Assembly: GCF_014805625.2 (NCBI RefSeq)
Contig: NW_023998556.1
Coordinates: 1,628,655 to 1,692,654 of the forward strand
Reading direction: 5' to 3'
Length of the DNA: 64,000 bases
DNA from: Glossina fuscipes
Taxonomy: Eukaryota > Arthropoda > Insecta > Diptera > Glossinidae
Below, in pieces: positions 21,136 through 31,389 of the stretch (positions within the stretch are counted from its first letter, which is position 1; each line of letters starts with the position of its first letter). The notes below the pieces were generated by a model. The model worked only from the letters and a program-made list of their open reading frames with translations, made no database searches and was not told the DNA's origin. The position numbers and the translations under genes were made by a program.

Positions 21136-23051
21136 TATTTGTTTCTAACAAGTGGTAATTTTACTCCCAGATGTTTTCAATCTGTTGATATCCTATAACC
21201 GTTTTTATTCTGACCGCCAATACGAAAAATATGTACACGAAAGACCTCTAGAAAGTGGAAAAAAGACTATTCAATGTTTTTCTTTTTCTCGTCTATTGTA
21301 ATTGGTTTATTTGTTTGTTTATCAGAGAGGAAAATCAGGTGTTATTTTTCCGATCAAATATAAACAAAAATTGTTGTCTTTTTTCTCCTTTTTCATTTAC
21401 ATATGGATGATGAGAGCTACGAAAATCCCACGAGGGTCTTACGGGATTGGGACAAACAAGTATATCAATTATCGGTGTGGTCGCGAACGAAAGTTAAATT
21501 TCAGATACGTAAGTAGCCCCTGTTACTGCAATGAGTAACAACAGCAATTTAAGATACGTATTAGAGTCTTATATAGGAGTGCAGATATATTAGACGAATA
21601 GAAGGATTTGTGAAGTTATATAGTCACTATTTGATTGAGATCATTTATATGTTCAAATTTCATTACCTTACTATTCAATATAAGTTATAAAATTTAGACA
21701 AATATTCTACTTCTATTATATAGTTTAGAAATAGTTTCTTAAACGTGGATAAGATATTGTCACCAAGAACTATGTGGAACCAGTAATGTTCGGATTTTCT
21801 AGCTTAATATACCGAGAAGCAGTACAAAGACATGAGCAATATCTAAGTTTAATATGATTTGCGACTCCGCTTGAGTTGAACGAATGAGGACACCTCGTGC
21901 TTGTGCGCCAATAATAATACACAAGTATTATTACGCATAATAAATGTAAGCAATGATATTTATAATAATTTTAATGATATTTATTTTGCCATTATTTTTA
22001 CGTAAACCAAAAACAAAAACAACGACCATACCAACATATAAATTTGTGTTCAAGCTCTAGGTCGCAATAGGCACGGTAAAACTCTACGACCGATTTTGAT
22101 TTATCTATAAATGCATTGATATTTCGCCAGCGTATATAACGTTTATCAATAAGTTCCTGAACAGATGTCAGGACTCCTGAAAAATTCGAATCCTAAAAAA
22201 AAAAAATTTTCTGTTAATTCTTACCATATATTCGTACAAGTGCTTCAAGTGCTTGAAATATAATATATAATCTTGTATATATAAATGTATAAAAAATAAG
22301 CATTTATCTCCCTTTGTACGTCTCCTGAATAGTTTTATACAATTTTTATATGCGTGGCATTCGATTTTGCCCTATTTTGAAAAATGTAAATCTAGCTATA
22401 CTCTAGTTAAGATCTGTCCTACATATTTCCACATACTGCAAGTCAAGCTATGACCTAATTAATATAATGTAATCTACCTTTACATGTAACTTTAGTAATA
22501 GCCTAGTTTAATTCCAATGTTTTGCTTAAGTTAGCATAATAAGTTATTATATAAGTTACTGACCACAGTTCAGTAAAATAATAATAGTAAGATAGTAAGT
22601 CAGAAGTAAAAGCACTCGTAATAAAGAATTGTTAAAACGAACCTTTAATTGTGTTTTCACTACAACACATCTTTCTTTGAAAATAAGCAAAAGTTCAGAA
22701 AAATTCTCTCCGCAACATTTTAATTTTGTTTATGTTTCTAGGTCACGTGTTTTATCCTGCTTTATGAAATTTTTTACTAGAAGTGAATTTAAAAAAAACG
22801 AAATTCACATTAATATTTGAATGGATGCATACTTATTTTATTATTAAAATTTAAAAAAAATATAATTTTGCAACTTTCCTTATAAAATATATTGTTCCGT
22901 TTTCATATTTCATATATTTCCTCTTTAGAACTATTCGGTTATTATTGTTATGTAATTCTCCATCATGGGATAAAAAAATCGTTCACTATATTCAGGTTAC
23001 GCATATATACATAAATATGAATGCAGAAGTATGCACATCAACAAAGCAAAG
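21136..23051. other. No gene recognised
   Basis: AT-rich DNA without open frames above 80 codons or recognisable motifs. Confidence 0.4.
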
Positions 23052-23104
23052 ATAAAATATACAATCCGCCTGAGTGGGCGAAGGCGAGGAATCTCGACTA
23101 GCAA

Positions 23105-24123
23105 TTTTTTTGGTCATATAATAAACTTTTTTGGTCGTACAATAAATTTTTTGGTCGTACAATAAACTTTTTTGGTCGTATAATAAATTTTTTTGGTCGT
23201 ATAATAAATTTTTTTGGTCGTATAATAAATTTTTTGGTCGTATAATAAACTTTTTTNNNNNNNNNNAATAAACTTTTTTGGTCGTACAATAAATTTTTTG
23301 GTCGTATAATAAACTTTTTTGGTCGTATAATAAATTTTGTGGTCGTATAATAAACTTTTTTGGTCATATAATAAATTTTTTTGGTCGTATAATAAACTTT
23401 TTTGGTCGTATAATAAATTTTTCTGGTCGTATAATAAATTTTTTGGTCGTATAATAAACTTTTTTGGTCGTACAATACATTTTTTGGTCGTACAATAAAT
23501 TTTTTGGTCGTATAATAAACTTTTTTGGTCGTACAATACATTTTTTGGTCGTACAATAAATTTTTTGGTCGTATAATAAACTTTTTTGGTCGTACAATAA
23601 ATTTTTTGGTCGTACAATAAATTTTTTGATCGTATAATAAACTTTTTTGGTCGTACAATAAATTTTTTGGTCGTATAATAAACTTTTTTGGTCGTATAAT
23701 AAATTTTTTGGTCGTACAATAAATTTTTTGGTCGTATAATAAACTTTTTTGGTCGCATAATAAATTTTTTGGTCGTATAATAAACTTTTTTGGTCGTACA
23801 ATAAATTTTTTGGTCGTATAATAAATTTATTTGGTCGTATAATAAATTTTCCTGGTCGTATATTAAATTTTTTTGGTCGTATAATAAACTTTTTTGGTCG
23901 TATAAAAAATTTTTTGGTCGTATAATAAATTTTTCTGGTCGTATAATAAATTTTTTGGTCGTATAATAAATTTTTTGGTCGTATAATAAATTTTTCTGGT
24001 CGTATAATAAATTTTTTTGGTCGTATAATAAACTTTTCTGGTCGTATAATAAATTTTTTGGTCGTATAATAAATTTTTCTGGTCGTATAATAAATTTTTT
24101 TGGTCGTATAATAAACTTTTTGT
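23105..24123. repeat. Satellite of about 50 copies of a 19-21 bp unit
   Basis: The unit is GGTCGTATAATAAA followed by TTTTTT or CTTTTTT. Variants alternate: GTATAA/GTACAA, AAAT/AAACT and occasional TTTTTCTGG. The first unit has GGTCATAT. Mixed unit lengths leave all three minus-strand frames open for long distances (up to 345 codons of Tyr/Lys/Asp/Gln/Ile repeats). These are not genes. A 10-N gap at 23257-23266 shows that the true copy number is uncertain. Confidence 0.95.
23257..23266. other. Assembly gap, 10 N
   Basis: Ten ambiguous bases inside the satellite; the round number suggests a placeholder of unknown real length. Confidence 0.98.
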
Positions 24124-24579
24124 GTAAGTTAAACTGTAAAAATAAATACAAGTTAATAATTTTAAGTTATAAGAATACCATCACAGGTCTGGAAAAGTTA
24201 TTAATTAACTAATTAACTTTCTTCCCTAAAACTCTTACAACTCTTATAAATAATGACTACTATTTGTTTTAACACTTTTAATATTATTCTTCATTTCTTA
24301 TGTCTTCAATAATTTAAAGAAAAAAAATCTAACCAAACGGCATAAGCTGGTTCATCTGACCATAATAATAATGTCATATATTATTAAAAATACGATTACA
24401 AGAAATAATTTAATTTTTCAATCTCCTATTTTATATTCATATATTCTTTTCTATAACAAATTACTAAAGAAGTAATTCTTAGTACAAAATAACCTTATTT
24501 CTTATGCAAACTCTCGATTTTGCTTTGGTTTGCATATATATGGACTTTTGAGTCTACTTTAATACTTTAATACTTTAAA
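24124..24579. other. Right part of the insertion in the SINE
   Basis: AT-rich DNA between the satellite and the SINE body. It ends in ACTTTAATACTTTAATACTT, a short ACTTTAAT tandem. No terminal inverted repeat matches its left edge. Confidence 0.45.
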
Positions 24580-24721
24580 TAGCAACTCAATGGTCGTGGG
24601 TTCGAATATCAAGTGCGGTAGAGTTTTTACTGAAAGACTTAGATGCTAGTGCTTTAAGAGTTTAGTCTTAGAATAAATTTCTCTGGCGAAATTAATAATA
24701 ATAATAATAATAAAATATACA

Positions 24722-25454
24722 GAATGCCAACGCACATCCCACACAAACATCTGAAAGCTTAACAAACAATAGCAATTGTATTCCATTAGAAGTCTGAATT
24801 TTCTTTATTCATATTTATTTTCTAAATATGCCCACAACAGCACCGTTCCGTTCAGGCTAAACGAAAGTTAAAAATATATATCAATTCTGCTTTTTTGCAA
24901 ATTTTCTGACCTTTCACTAAAAATGTGGGGACAAGGTGAGCAACGGATGATTTGTTTACGTGTTTAAAACTATTCTGTGGTCGCTCGTTAGCTGCTGGGC
25001 GATACTACGACTAACATGTCAACAATCAATTTCGACCATACCTGCAATTTCATCGACATATCTAACGGCGAGCCTCTTCGCAGCACGAAGTCTGCTGACC
25101 CCTTTCAATCGCAAGTGGTGTAGGGTATAAAAACACCTCCAGAGAGTAATTGGCACACTCGCGTTGACATTGAAGAGGAATGCGCTACAACATGTCAATA
25201 GATAACATAAGACAGATTGCTTCTTCTGTGCGATAAGACTTAACCACACATCCCAAAAACGTTAAAAACACTGAAATAAATTGAACCTAATTGTGTGCTG
25301 CTTTGCTCCTTTGCTCCAGTATTCCTACCAATAGTGGACAATTTCAGCGCAGAATTTTATTTCTCTTCCAGATCAAAAAATGCGCAGTGAGTGGCGGCTT
25401 CAATGTAGTGTTCATTAGCTACCCCTGCATATCGAATAAACTAGACATGGGGAC
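24722..25454. other. No gene recognised; moderately GC-rich centre
   Basis: Base composition becomes less AT-rich from about 24990. A GGTATAAAAACACC TATA-like site is at about 25126. The minus-strand frame 25019-25249 has no recognisable domain. Confidence 0.35.
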
Positions 25455-25688
25455 GTGAGGGCTGTCATCTGTGATCGAAATGCAGCGAACAACCGACATA
25501 TTCGCAAATTCAGATCTCATATGTACGACAGAAAGCGGGTGGACGACACGCACCGCATCCGACTTTTATATGACTATCCCCACTTAATAGACGCAGTACT
25601 AAAAAAATGTAAGGAGCCCAATATAGATTATGACGTAAAGTTGCTAACAATGTTGACGCAATGGAAACCGCAAACCTCATCTTACTGA
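25455..25688 (+). CDS. Hypothetical 77-aa ORF
   Basis: Open for 77 codons in a locally more GC-rich block. The peptide is basic in its first half (RNAANNRHIRKFRSHMYDRKR is the style; Asp/Arg/His rich) and then reads LLYDYPHLIDAVLKKCKEPN and a Trp near the end. Composition is protein-like rather than low-complexity, and it may be the exon of a larger gene or a retrocopy fragment. It opens on a GTG rather than an ATG, so the true boundary is uncertain. I do not recognise the family. Confidence 0.3.
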   Translation: MRAVICDRNAANNRHIRKFRSHMYDRKRVDDTHRIRLLYDYPHLIDAVLKKCKEPNIDYDVKLLTMLTQWKPQTSSY

Positions 25689-26199
25689 CAACAGAGAGGC
25701 TTGATGCCGGCATACAACTTCGTTTAATTTCTTGATTGAAACATCGTGAATAATGATGATGTACTACATCAATTTGAATAACAATTTTTATATATGATAA
25801 TTTTATGTTTAAAATAAAAAATTTATTAAAATATGAATCTGTAATGCATATAAATAACTACCCTTTTTACTTTTTTGTACTACTTTGATTTACATCTCTT
25901 CCGATAGCTCATATTGGTGGCATACAATAACAATATATACAATACATACAACAGCGCAAGTGCGCCGCCATAATTGTACTCGTACATATGTACTATACAA
26001 GTTAAATAATTTTAATTTCCTCTTATTAGTAAAACACAAACTTGTACAATTTTTATTTGTTCAGCTTATTTAACGGATTTATTGGTGAAATAGTTGTTTG
26101 AAATGGATAGTTGGTAAAGAGACTGACTTTCCTTATCAATTTATAAAAGAGGAAACCTCGGTTTAACCAATTATTCACAGCAGCATTTATTTTTATTGT
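25689..26199. other. No gene recognised
   Basis: AT-rich DNA leading into the repeated motifs at 26200. Confidence 0.4.
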
Positions 26200-26312
26200 A
26201 GGGTGAAACGAGATATCTGTGGGAGATGTTTATGGTAGGGTGCCATTGGATATCGGTGAGAAGTGTTTACATTAACTTTATGTGAGAAGGTTTACATTAA
26301 CTTTATATGACA
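26200..26312. repeat. Short direct repeats upstream of the microprotein candidate
   Basis: TAGGGTGxxA, GATATC and GTG(G/A)GAGATGTTTA occur twice in order (about 26201 and 26235). GGTTTACATTAACTTTAT-type sequence then occurs twice (about 26265 and 26289). They could be binding sites or debris of slippage. Confidence 0.5.
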
Positions 26313-26504
26313 CTTTAAGTTTGTTTATTATATTTGTGAGGGTGGTTCGCAAATTTGTTCTTTTTATTAGGATGGTCCTTAACTTACATACCATATACAT
26401 ATATAAGTTACAGTTATGCAGAAAAACTTTGACTATTAGAGAAAAAGGTTTTATTCAAATTCGAAAATGTACAAACAAACATACATTGGTAAAGAAGGAA
26501 CGCA

Positions 26505-26779
26505 ATGGACAACAACAATATAATAACAATAGGTATGTTTTATTAATTTATTAAAATTTATCTTAATATATTTTTTTCTTTAGAAAATCCTGCAGCAATT
26601 TCTAGAAAGGTGACGATGGAAATGTGAGTAACTTGTTGATACTTTTATGGTAAATATATATATTCTTTTCTACTTTAATGGCAACATACAGGTCGCTTTG
26701 GAGAATTCTTGCGACACCAGATAGTTCCAATCCTCAAAACCCTGCAGTAACTTCCTCTTTAAATAAGAAAAATATTTAA
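26505..26779 (+). CDS. Candidate three-exon microprotein, 51 aa
   Basis: Join 26505-26532, 26584-26623 and 26692-26779. The introns are 51 and 68 bp, with donors GTATGT and GTGAGT and acceptors TTCTTTAG and ACATACAG. Both splice joins preserve the frame although the phases differ (1, then 2), and neither intron can be read through. The 51 codons end in TAA, directly followed by an AATAAA-containing tail (AAAATAAATGTG). An in-frame TAA five codons upstream fixes the ATG. The peptide is polar, with an Asn run after Met-Asp, a central MSLWRILATPD and a C-terminal Asn/Pro/Ser region. There is no signal peptide, membrane span or known domain. It is supported by splice logic only. Confidence 0.45.
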
Positions 26780-26804
26780 AATAAATGTGTTTTCTTTTAA
26801 ATGA

Positions 26805-27000
26805 TAATTGTGTTTAATATTTATGATATATAAAGTAATGTAAAATTTCTTTTTAATAAAAATGCAATTTTTGCATTGGACTTAAAGATACTTAAATTTT
26901 TTTATTTTTATGATTTTTTAGATTTGTTTACAATTGAGAATAATTGAAAAAGTTAGTCTGTATTTGTTGACAACCGCCTGTTGCATTGAAAAAAACGATG
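26805..27000. repeat. Dispersed repeat copy B (partner at 13780-14240)
   Basis: The same two blocks as copy A, but only about 35 bp apart: TATTTATGATATATAAAGTA, AAAATTTCTTTTTAATAAAA and GCAATTTTTGCATT, then TTTGTTTACAATTGAGAATA and CAACCGCCTGTTGCATTGAA. It starts about 25 bp after the stop codon of the microprotein candidate. Confidence 0.7.
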
Positions 27001-27689
27001 GTAGACGCGAAGGTGTTCAATTTTTTTTTCATTTTTAACATGAACCAAAGCAAGCGAACAAATTTGAAAATTAAATTAAATTTTTCCGAAGGTGTTCATG
27101 TAGCTGAGATTCCTGGTAAATTAATTTAGTTAATTGCAGAATGTCCTACTACTAACATCGTAATACGGATGAATAAATTCAATATTTAATATTTTCAATA
27201 ATTATTCTCTTTCCCACGCTAATCACGGCGAGCTCAAAATTGCATTTTGAAATTTTATTACTATCGTTATTTAATTTGAAGAAATTTTCTGTCGAAGCCC
27301 ACCAGACACGTTTAGAATCTTTTTGTGTTGTTGCTCCATCATAATAATTGTCAATTTTGGTTTAATCAAGTTTAATATGGTTTTGAGCAGGGCTGTGTAC
27401 ACATCATATTGGTGCTTTCCTCATTGTCTTCGGCATATTCTGATGTTTTCTTTTTATGAAGATTGCCTACAACATCGTGATTAATTGTCAATAATATTGT
27501 AGTTGCTTCACTTTATTGACTGCACTCGTGCTTTTCTGGATTGACGTCGTTGTTCTCTGTGTATTCGTCATTTTCCCTTCTTGCTATTCTTGACTTGCTC
27601 TTTTCTACATACATGCTATCGCATGGAAGAATTTAGTTTAGATTGTGCCGGTTATTGTAAGCTTTCAGCCGAGTAGTGATCTCCTTTCA
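27001..27689. other. No gene recognised
   Basis: AT-rich DNA; no coding signature. Confidence 0.4.
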
Positions 27690-27846
27690 GCCTGATTAAA
27701 CCTGATTAAACATCATTAAACTTGAGTAAACATCATTAAACCTGATTAAACTTCATTACACTTGATTAAACTTGATTAAACATTATTAAACATTTCAAAA
27801 ATTGACAGCCAAAAAGCATATAAAACCTGATTAAACATCATTAAAC
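27690..27846. repeat. Tandem 10-12 bp repeat, CxTGATTAAACAT type
   Basis: About ten consecutive copies of CCTGATTAAACA / ATCATTAAAC variants up to about 27790, then two more at 27824-27846 after a short spacer. The ATTAAAC core is reminiscent of the TTAAACAG core of the 3150 minisatellite. Confidence 0.85.
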
Positions 27847-28704
27847 TGCAAATGATGGAAACGGTTTGAAGGTCATAAGCTACAAACAGTTCTTCGGTTC
27901 GCTGCGAGTTTGTAGCCACCACCAATTCAATCCAATCGATCGTTTCTACAAACCTGGAAAGAATTGTGAAAAGCTGTAACGAATAAAACAACAAAACCTA
28001 GGACAATAGAGCGAATTTTAGAATTTAGGACCCTAAAATTTTGCTAAATGAAACTTGCTGGGCTTTTCATAAGTTGCATACCTAATAAGTAGTTCCCCAA
28101 AGGCACCTGGAAATATCGATTTAATCCTCTATTGAAAATCTTCGCAAAATCATAAATAAAAATTTGCTTAATTCGATCGCACCGAAAAGTTTTCTGAAAT
28201 TATATCCACACTAAACTAAGATTTCAGGCTCTCAATAGAGTTTGGCCCCCTATTAAATTCTTCCAGTCATATCATTGTTGAGAAATTGCCTACTTTTAGG
28301 ATGTATTGATAATTTTTCAGGGGTTTTTGGTTTCATAAAAGCATTGTATTGAACCGTGCTCGTCACAGACATTATTCGCCACCAGATAATATCTCTTCGC
28401 GATATTGATCTCCATGTTTATAACGATTTTGTGTAAGGATGTCATCCTAACTTTATTCGTCAAGATGAGCATTTTCGACCTGTTTTAAACTGGCGTAATT
28501 TATTTCGTTTAAGTAGAATGTGAGTATAAAAATTTAATAATATATATATAATAAATTATTTGAAGAGTTAAATTGGATTTTGGAATTTCTGATTAATTTT
28601 GTACAATTGCGCTTGTTTGCTATAGTTTGTATCACTTCAGCACATTTACGGTTGTAATTTTGATTTAACAGTTTTACGGTTAGTTTTCGGTTGTAATTGG
28701 TTGC
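27847..28704. other. No gene recognised
   Basis: AT-rich sequence. An ATATTGAT-rich stretch around 28390 and a short TA run at 28541-28552 are the only features. Confidence 0.4.
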
Positions 28705-28911
28705 ACAAAGAAGTTGTACGAAGTGAAATCTGCATATAATTATGCAAGAGCGTTCATAAGGAATATTCTCTACCTCCTTGGTGAAGATTTAGAGGAGAAC
28801 TTTATGCAAGTGTCTATACAAGAAATCTTCCGTACAATCAATCTCCTTAATTATGATGAGAATGCATTATTACAGCTTAAGTCGCTTTTTGCGGGATTTA
28901 TAAATTTATAA
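28705..28911 (+). CDS. Unrecognised 65-70 codon ORF, possibly a terminal exon
   Basis: From a possible acceptor (TTGCACAAAG at about 28709) the frame reads about 66 codons to a TAA at 28909. The peptide is well mixed and helical: AYNYARAFIRNILYLLGED, then an acidic LEENFMQVS, EIFRTINLLNYDENALLQL and an FAGFINL end. There is no ATG at the head (it opens with TTG), so it would be an exon or a damaged gene. It lies 285 bp upstream of a non-LTR element ORF1 in the same orientation and could belong to its 5' region. Family unknown. Confidence 0.3.
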   Translation, partial: TKKLYEVKSAYNYARAFIRNILYLLGEDLEENFMQVSIQEIFRTINLLNYDENALLQLKSLFAGFINL

Positions 28912-29195
28912 AAATATCAAAAATAAAAACGGCCAAGCAAAGAAAATTCAAAATTGAAAATTCCACAATTTTGTAAGTAAACGTACGCACAACCGCACAC
29001 AAGTATTTCTACTTTCGCGGGACACGATATTTGCTTTCGTTTTCTGTAAATATAATAAAAAAATCAAAAAAAAAACAAACATAAAAGAAAAATAAAATAT
29101 TGAAAACAATTGTCATTATCCTCAGCAGTTCCCAAACCTTTTCAGGTGAGTGGTTATTTACCAATTTATTAAATAATATACAACCATAAGGCATA

Positions 29196-30165
29196 ATGGC
29201 TCCGGGGCCTGATAAAAACTCAAATAGATTTCATCTATTAGCAGACGTGTCCCCCCAAAGAAAAAAAATTAAAAATACCGACTTTCCGGTGTTGCCAACC
29301 AGTAGCATCGTTCCCATCGACAAAAAATATGTTGTGACTTCTCCAACTGATCCCTCCATAACAATTTCGCAAATCAGCCCTTTCGCTATTAAAAAAGCAC
29401 TAAATGGCATTACAACGTATGTAGACTCTATATCGATTTTACGCGATGGGAATTTACTTGTCCTCGCTGGGAACCCGAGCGCCACCTAAAAGCTCATAAA
29501 GTCGAAATCATTTAGCTAATTTATGTGCTATATCCGCTAAACTGCATGACAAACCGAACTCGGTTAAAGGCGTAGTTTATGCACCGTGCTTAAAGCATGT
29601 GCCGGAAGATGAAATTGGTCACGAAATGGGCAGTCAAGGAGTAACTGAAGTCTACAAATTCACCAAATTAAATGACGATGGAAAATCTCGCTCTCCTACA
29701 GGAAGAATTATTTTGACTTTTGACCGCTATCGGCTACCGGCAACGGTTGATGTAGCTTGGTACAAATGTAAAGTAGAACTCCACATTCGAAATCCTATGA
29801 AATGTAAAAACTGCCAACGCCTGGGTCATACGGTAAAAAGATGCACGAGTCCTCCATCCTGTGCAATCTGTAGACTTCCTCCACATGGAGAAAACTGTAC
29901 GCGTAGCTTCTACTTAAATTACAACGATCAACACTCGGCGTTGGACAAACAAAGCACAAGTTTTATACTAATGTATGAAATTTTAAAAATCAAAACAGAA
30001 AATTACTGTAGCATGGGTGAAGCGCGACGCAAGTACCGAGAAATTAATCCATTTGGAACCCAAAGAATTAACAAAAGTAATACCTACGCTGTTGTCGCCT
30101 CGCAAATAGTGCCTAATAAGCCTTTAACTTGCAAACTCCTTCCAACGAAAAACCTGTTCTACTAA
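29196..30165 (+). pseudogene. ORF1 (gag-like) protein of the I/Jockey-like element, with CCHC knuckle
   Basis: Starts MAPGPDKNSNRF. A frameshift near 29487 separates the first 97 codons from a 188-codon frame (29599-30165). That frame contains GRIILTFDRYRLPATVDVA and the zinc knuckle CKNCQRLGHTVKRC (C-x2-C-x3-GH-x4-C), followed by a second Cys-rich segment (PSCAICRLPPHGENC). This knuckle order is typical of the nucleic-acid-binding ORF1 of I- and Jockey-clade elements. A third frame (30129-30389), Asn/Pro/Lys-rich, continues it after another shift. Confidence 0.75.
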
Positions 30166-30559
30166 CAACCAAAAATTACATTGCCAAACCAGTTCTATTG
30201 CCCGCCAATGATAATATTGAAAAAATCAAAACAGTAGCAAATATTGAAAAAATTAAAACAACAACACATATGCCAAAATCTAAAAATCTAAATCCCCCAG
30301 AATCACCAGTTCTCAACTCTACTCAACAAATTACAAGCTGTAATGAATCCAATCTTCCATCCCTCAATCAACCTTCAATTTCAAATTAATCACGTGTGCC
30401 AACTCGTTGCACTTCAAATTTACGCAAACACCTAAATACAGATTATTCTGGCGGTAAGAACATATTATTCACGCAAAATTCTTATAGTGACATTTTTGAC
30501 GGAGACGCTGACATGTCAACTTAACCTACTTTCCACTCCATCTCACTACAATTAAATAA

Positions 30560-31110
30560 AGTTTTTAAAATTCTACAATGGAACATTAAGGGACTTCTTA
30601 ATAATTTTGATGAACTGCGTACACTCGTAAGTGATTTCAGTCCAACCTTTATATTGCTTCAAGAAACCCATTGTAGAACCTATTTTAATCCTATTCCACC
30701 CAAATCATTTAATGGATATTCCACCAATGCTGATCAAAATTTATATTCCAAACAAGGAGTTGGTGTTTTTATAAAATCAAGTATACCTCACAAACGCATA
30801 AATTTAAGCTCTACTATACAAGCCGTGGCGATACAAATAATGTTAAACATAAAATTTACAGTGCTTTCGCTCTATATCCCACCTTCGCAATCTTTTTCTC
30901 AGCAAGAACTCTACAATTTATTCTCCGTATTTTCACACCCATTAATTATAACAGCTGGAATACCATCTGGGGCTCAAGAGTGAATAAAACTCGGCGTATT
31001 GTTTTAGAAAAGGCCTTCATTCAAAACAATCTCTGCATTTTAAATAATGGAAAACCAACGCACTTTTCAACTCATCATACTTTTTCACATATTGAGGAGA
31101 GGGGAGAATC
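30560..31110 (+). pseudogene. ORF2 endonuclease domain of the I/Jockey-like element
   Basis: FKILQWNIKGLLNNFDELR opens the domain (catalytic Asn in WNIKG). LLQETHC supplies the metal-binding Glu, and GVGVFIKSSIPHKRI and LSLYIPPSQSFS follow. The GDFN-type strand is altered to AGIPSGAQE near 30960. After a frame change, LCILNNGKPTHFSTHHTF is the usual end before the final catalytic His. Start and stop codons are disrupted, so this is an inactive relic. Confidence 0.8.
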
Positions 31111-31389
31111 AAATGCACATTTCCGGCGCGTCATGCAACTGCGTGTGCAAGGTCCATCTTTAACATCAAAAATACCTGCACGGAATCGGCGGAACAAGCA
31201 AAATAATATAAAAGTAAACAAGATTGTTTGTTCATTAGTGATAAGGAAGATTGATTAGATAAAATAAAGAGAAATTACAGTTAGTTACGGAGAATTAGTT
31301 TAAGCCGAGGTTAAGTTAGTTAGAGTAAGTTAGAAAGTGAGTTAGTCTACGGGAAGTCGGGATTAAGCACGGATCGGAATCGCGGCTAG
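31111..31389. other. Unassigned sequence between opposed non-LTR fragments
   Basis: Contains a repeated AGTTAG/TTAGTTA motif (31278-31350) and an AATAAAG site. It may be the end of another element. Confidence 0.3.

Larger units (their letters stand above)
23052..24721 (+). mobile_element. tRNA-derived SINE split by a 1.5-kb satellite-bearing insertion
   Basis: The SINE head (CCGCCTGAGTGGGCGAAGG to CTCGACTAGCAA, about 23066-23104) and body plus tail (TCAATGGTCGTGGGTTCGAA through (AAT)n, 24586-24709) together make one copy of the family at 6411. Matching 12-bp target duplications ATAAAATATACA lie at 23052-23063 and 24710-24721, so the two halves were one insertion. The interruption is bounded by TAGCAA at 23099-23104 and 24580-24585, as if a later insertion had duplicated 6 bp. 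The B box GGTTCGAATA is at about 24599. Confidence 0.88.
29196..31110 (+). mobile_element. Non-LTR retrotransposon (I/Jockey-like), 5' half
   Basis: ORF1 (29196-30165, frame broken near 29487) and the N-terminal endonuclease of ORF2 (about 30560-31100) are in order and on the same strand. The copy stops inside the endonuclease at about THFSTHHTFSHIE. No reverse transcriptase in this orientation follows. The right side passes into unrelated sequence. Confidence 0.8.

Noticed and set aside
23098..24151. Long minus-strand ORFs (up to 345 codons) of Tyr/Lys/Asp/Gln/Ile repeats
   Set aside because: They are translations of the 20-bp satellite, which has no stop codon in any minus frame. All three frames are open and an N gap is included.
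27690..27846. Short direct repeats as a CRISPR array
   Set aside because: There are no unique spacers of constant length; it is a simple tandem repeat in a eukaryotic genome.
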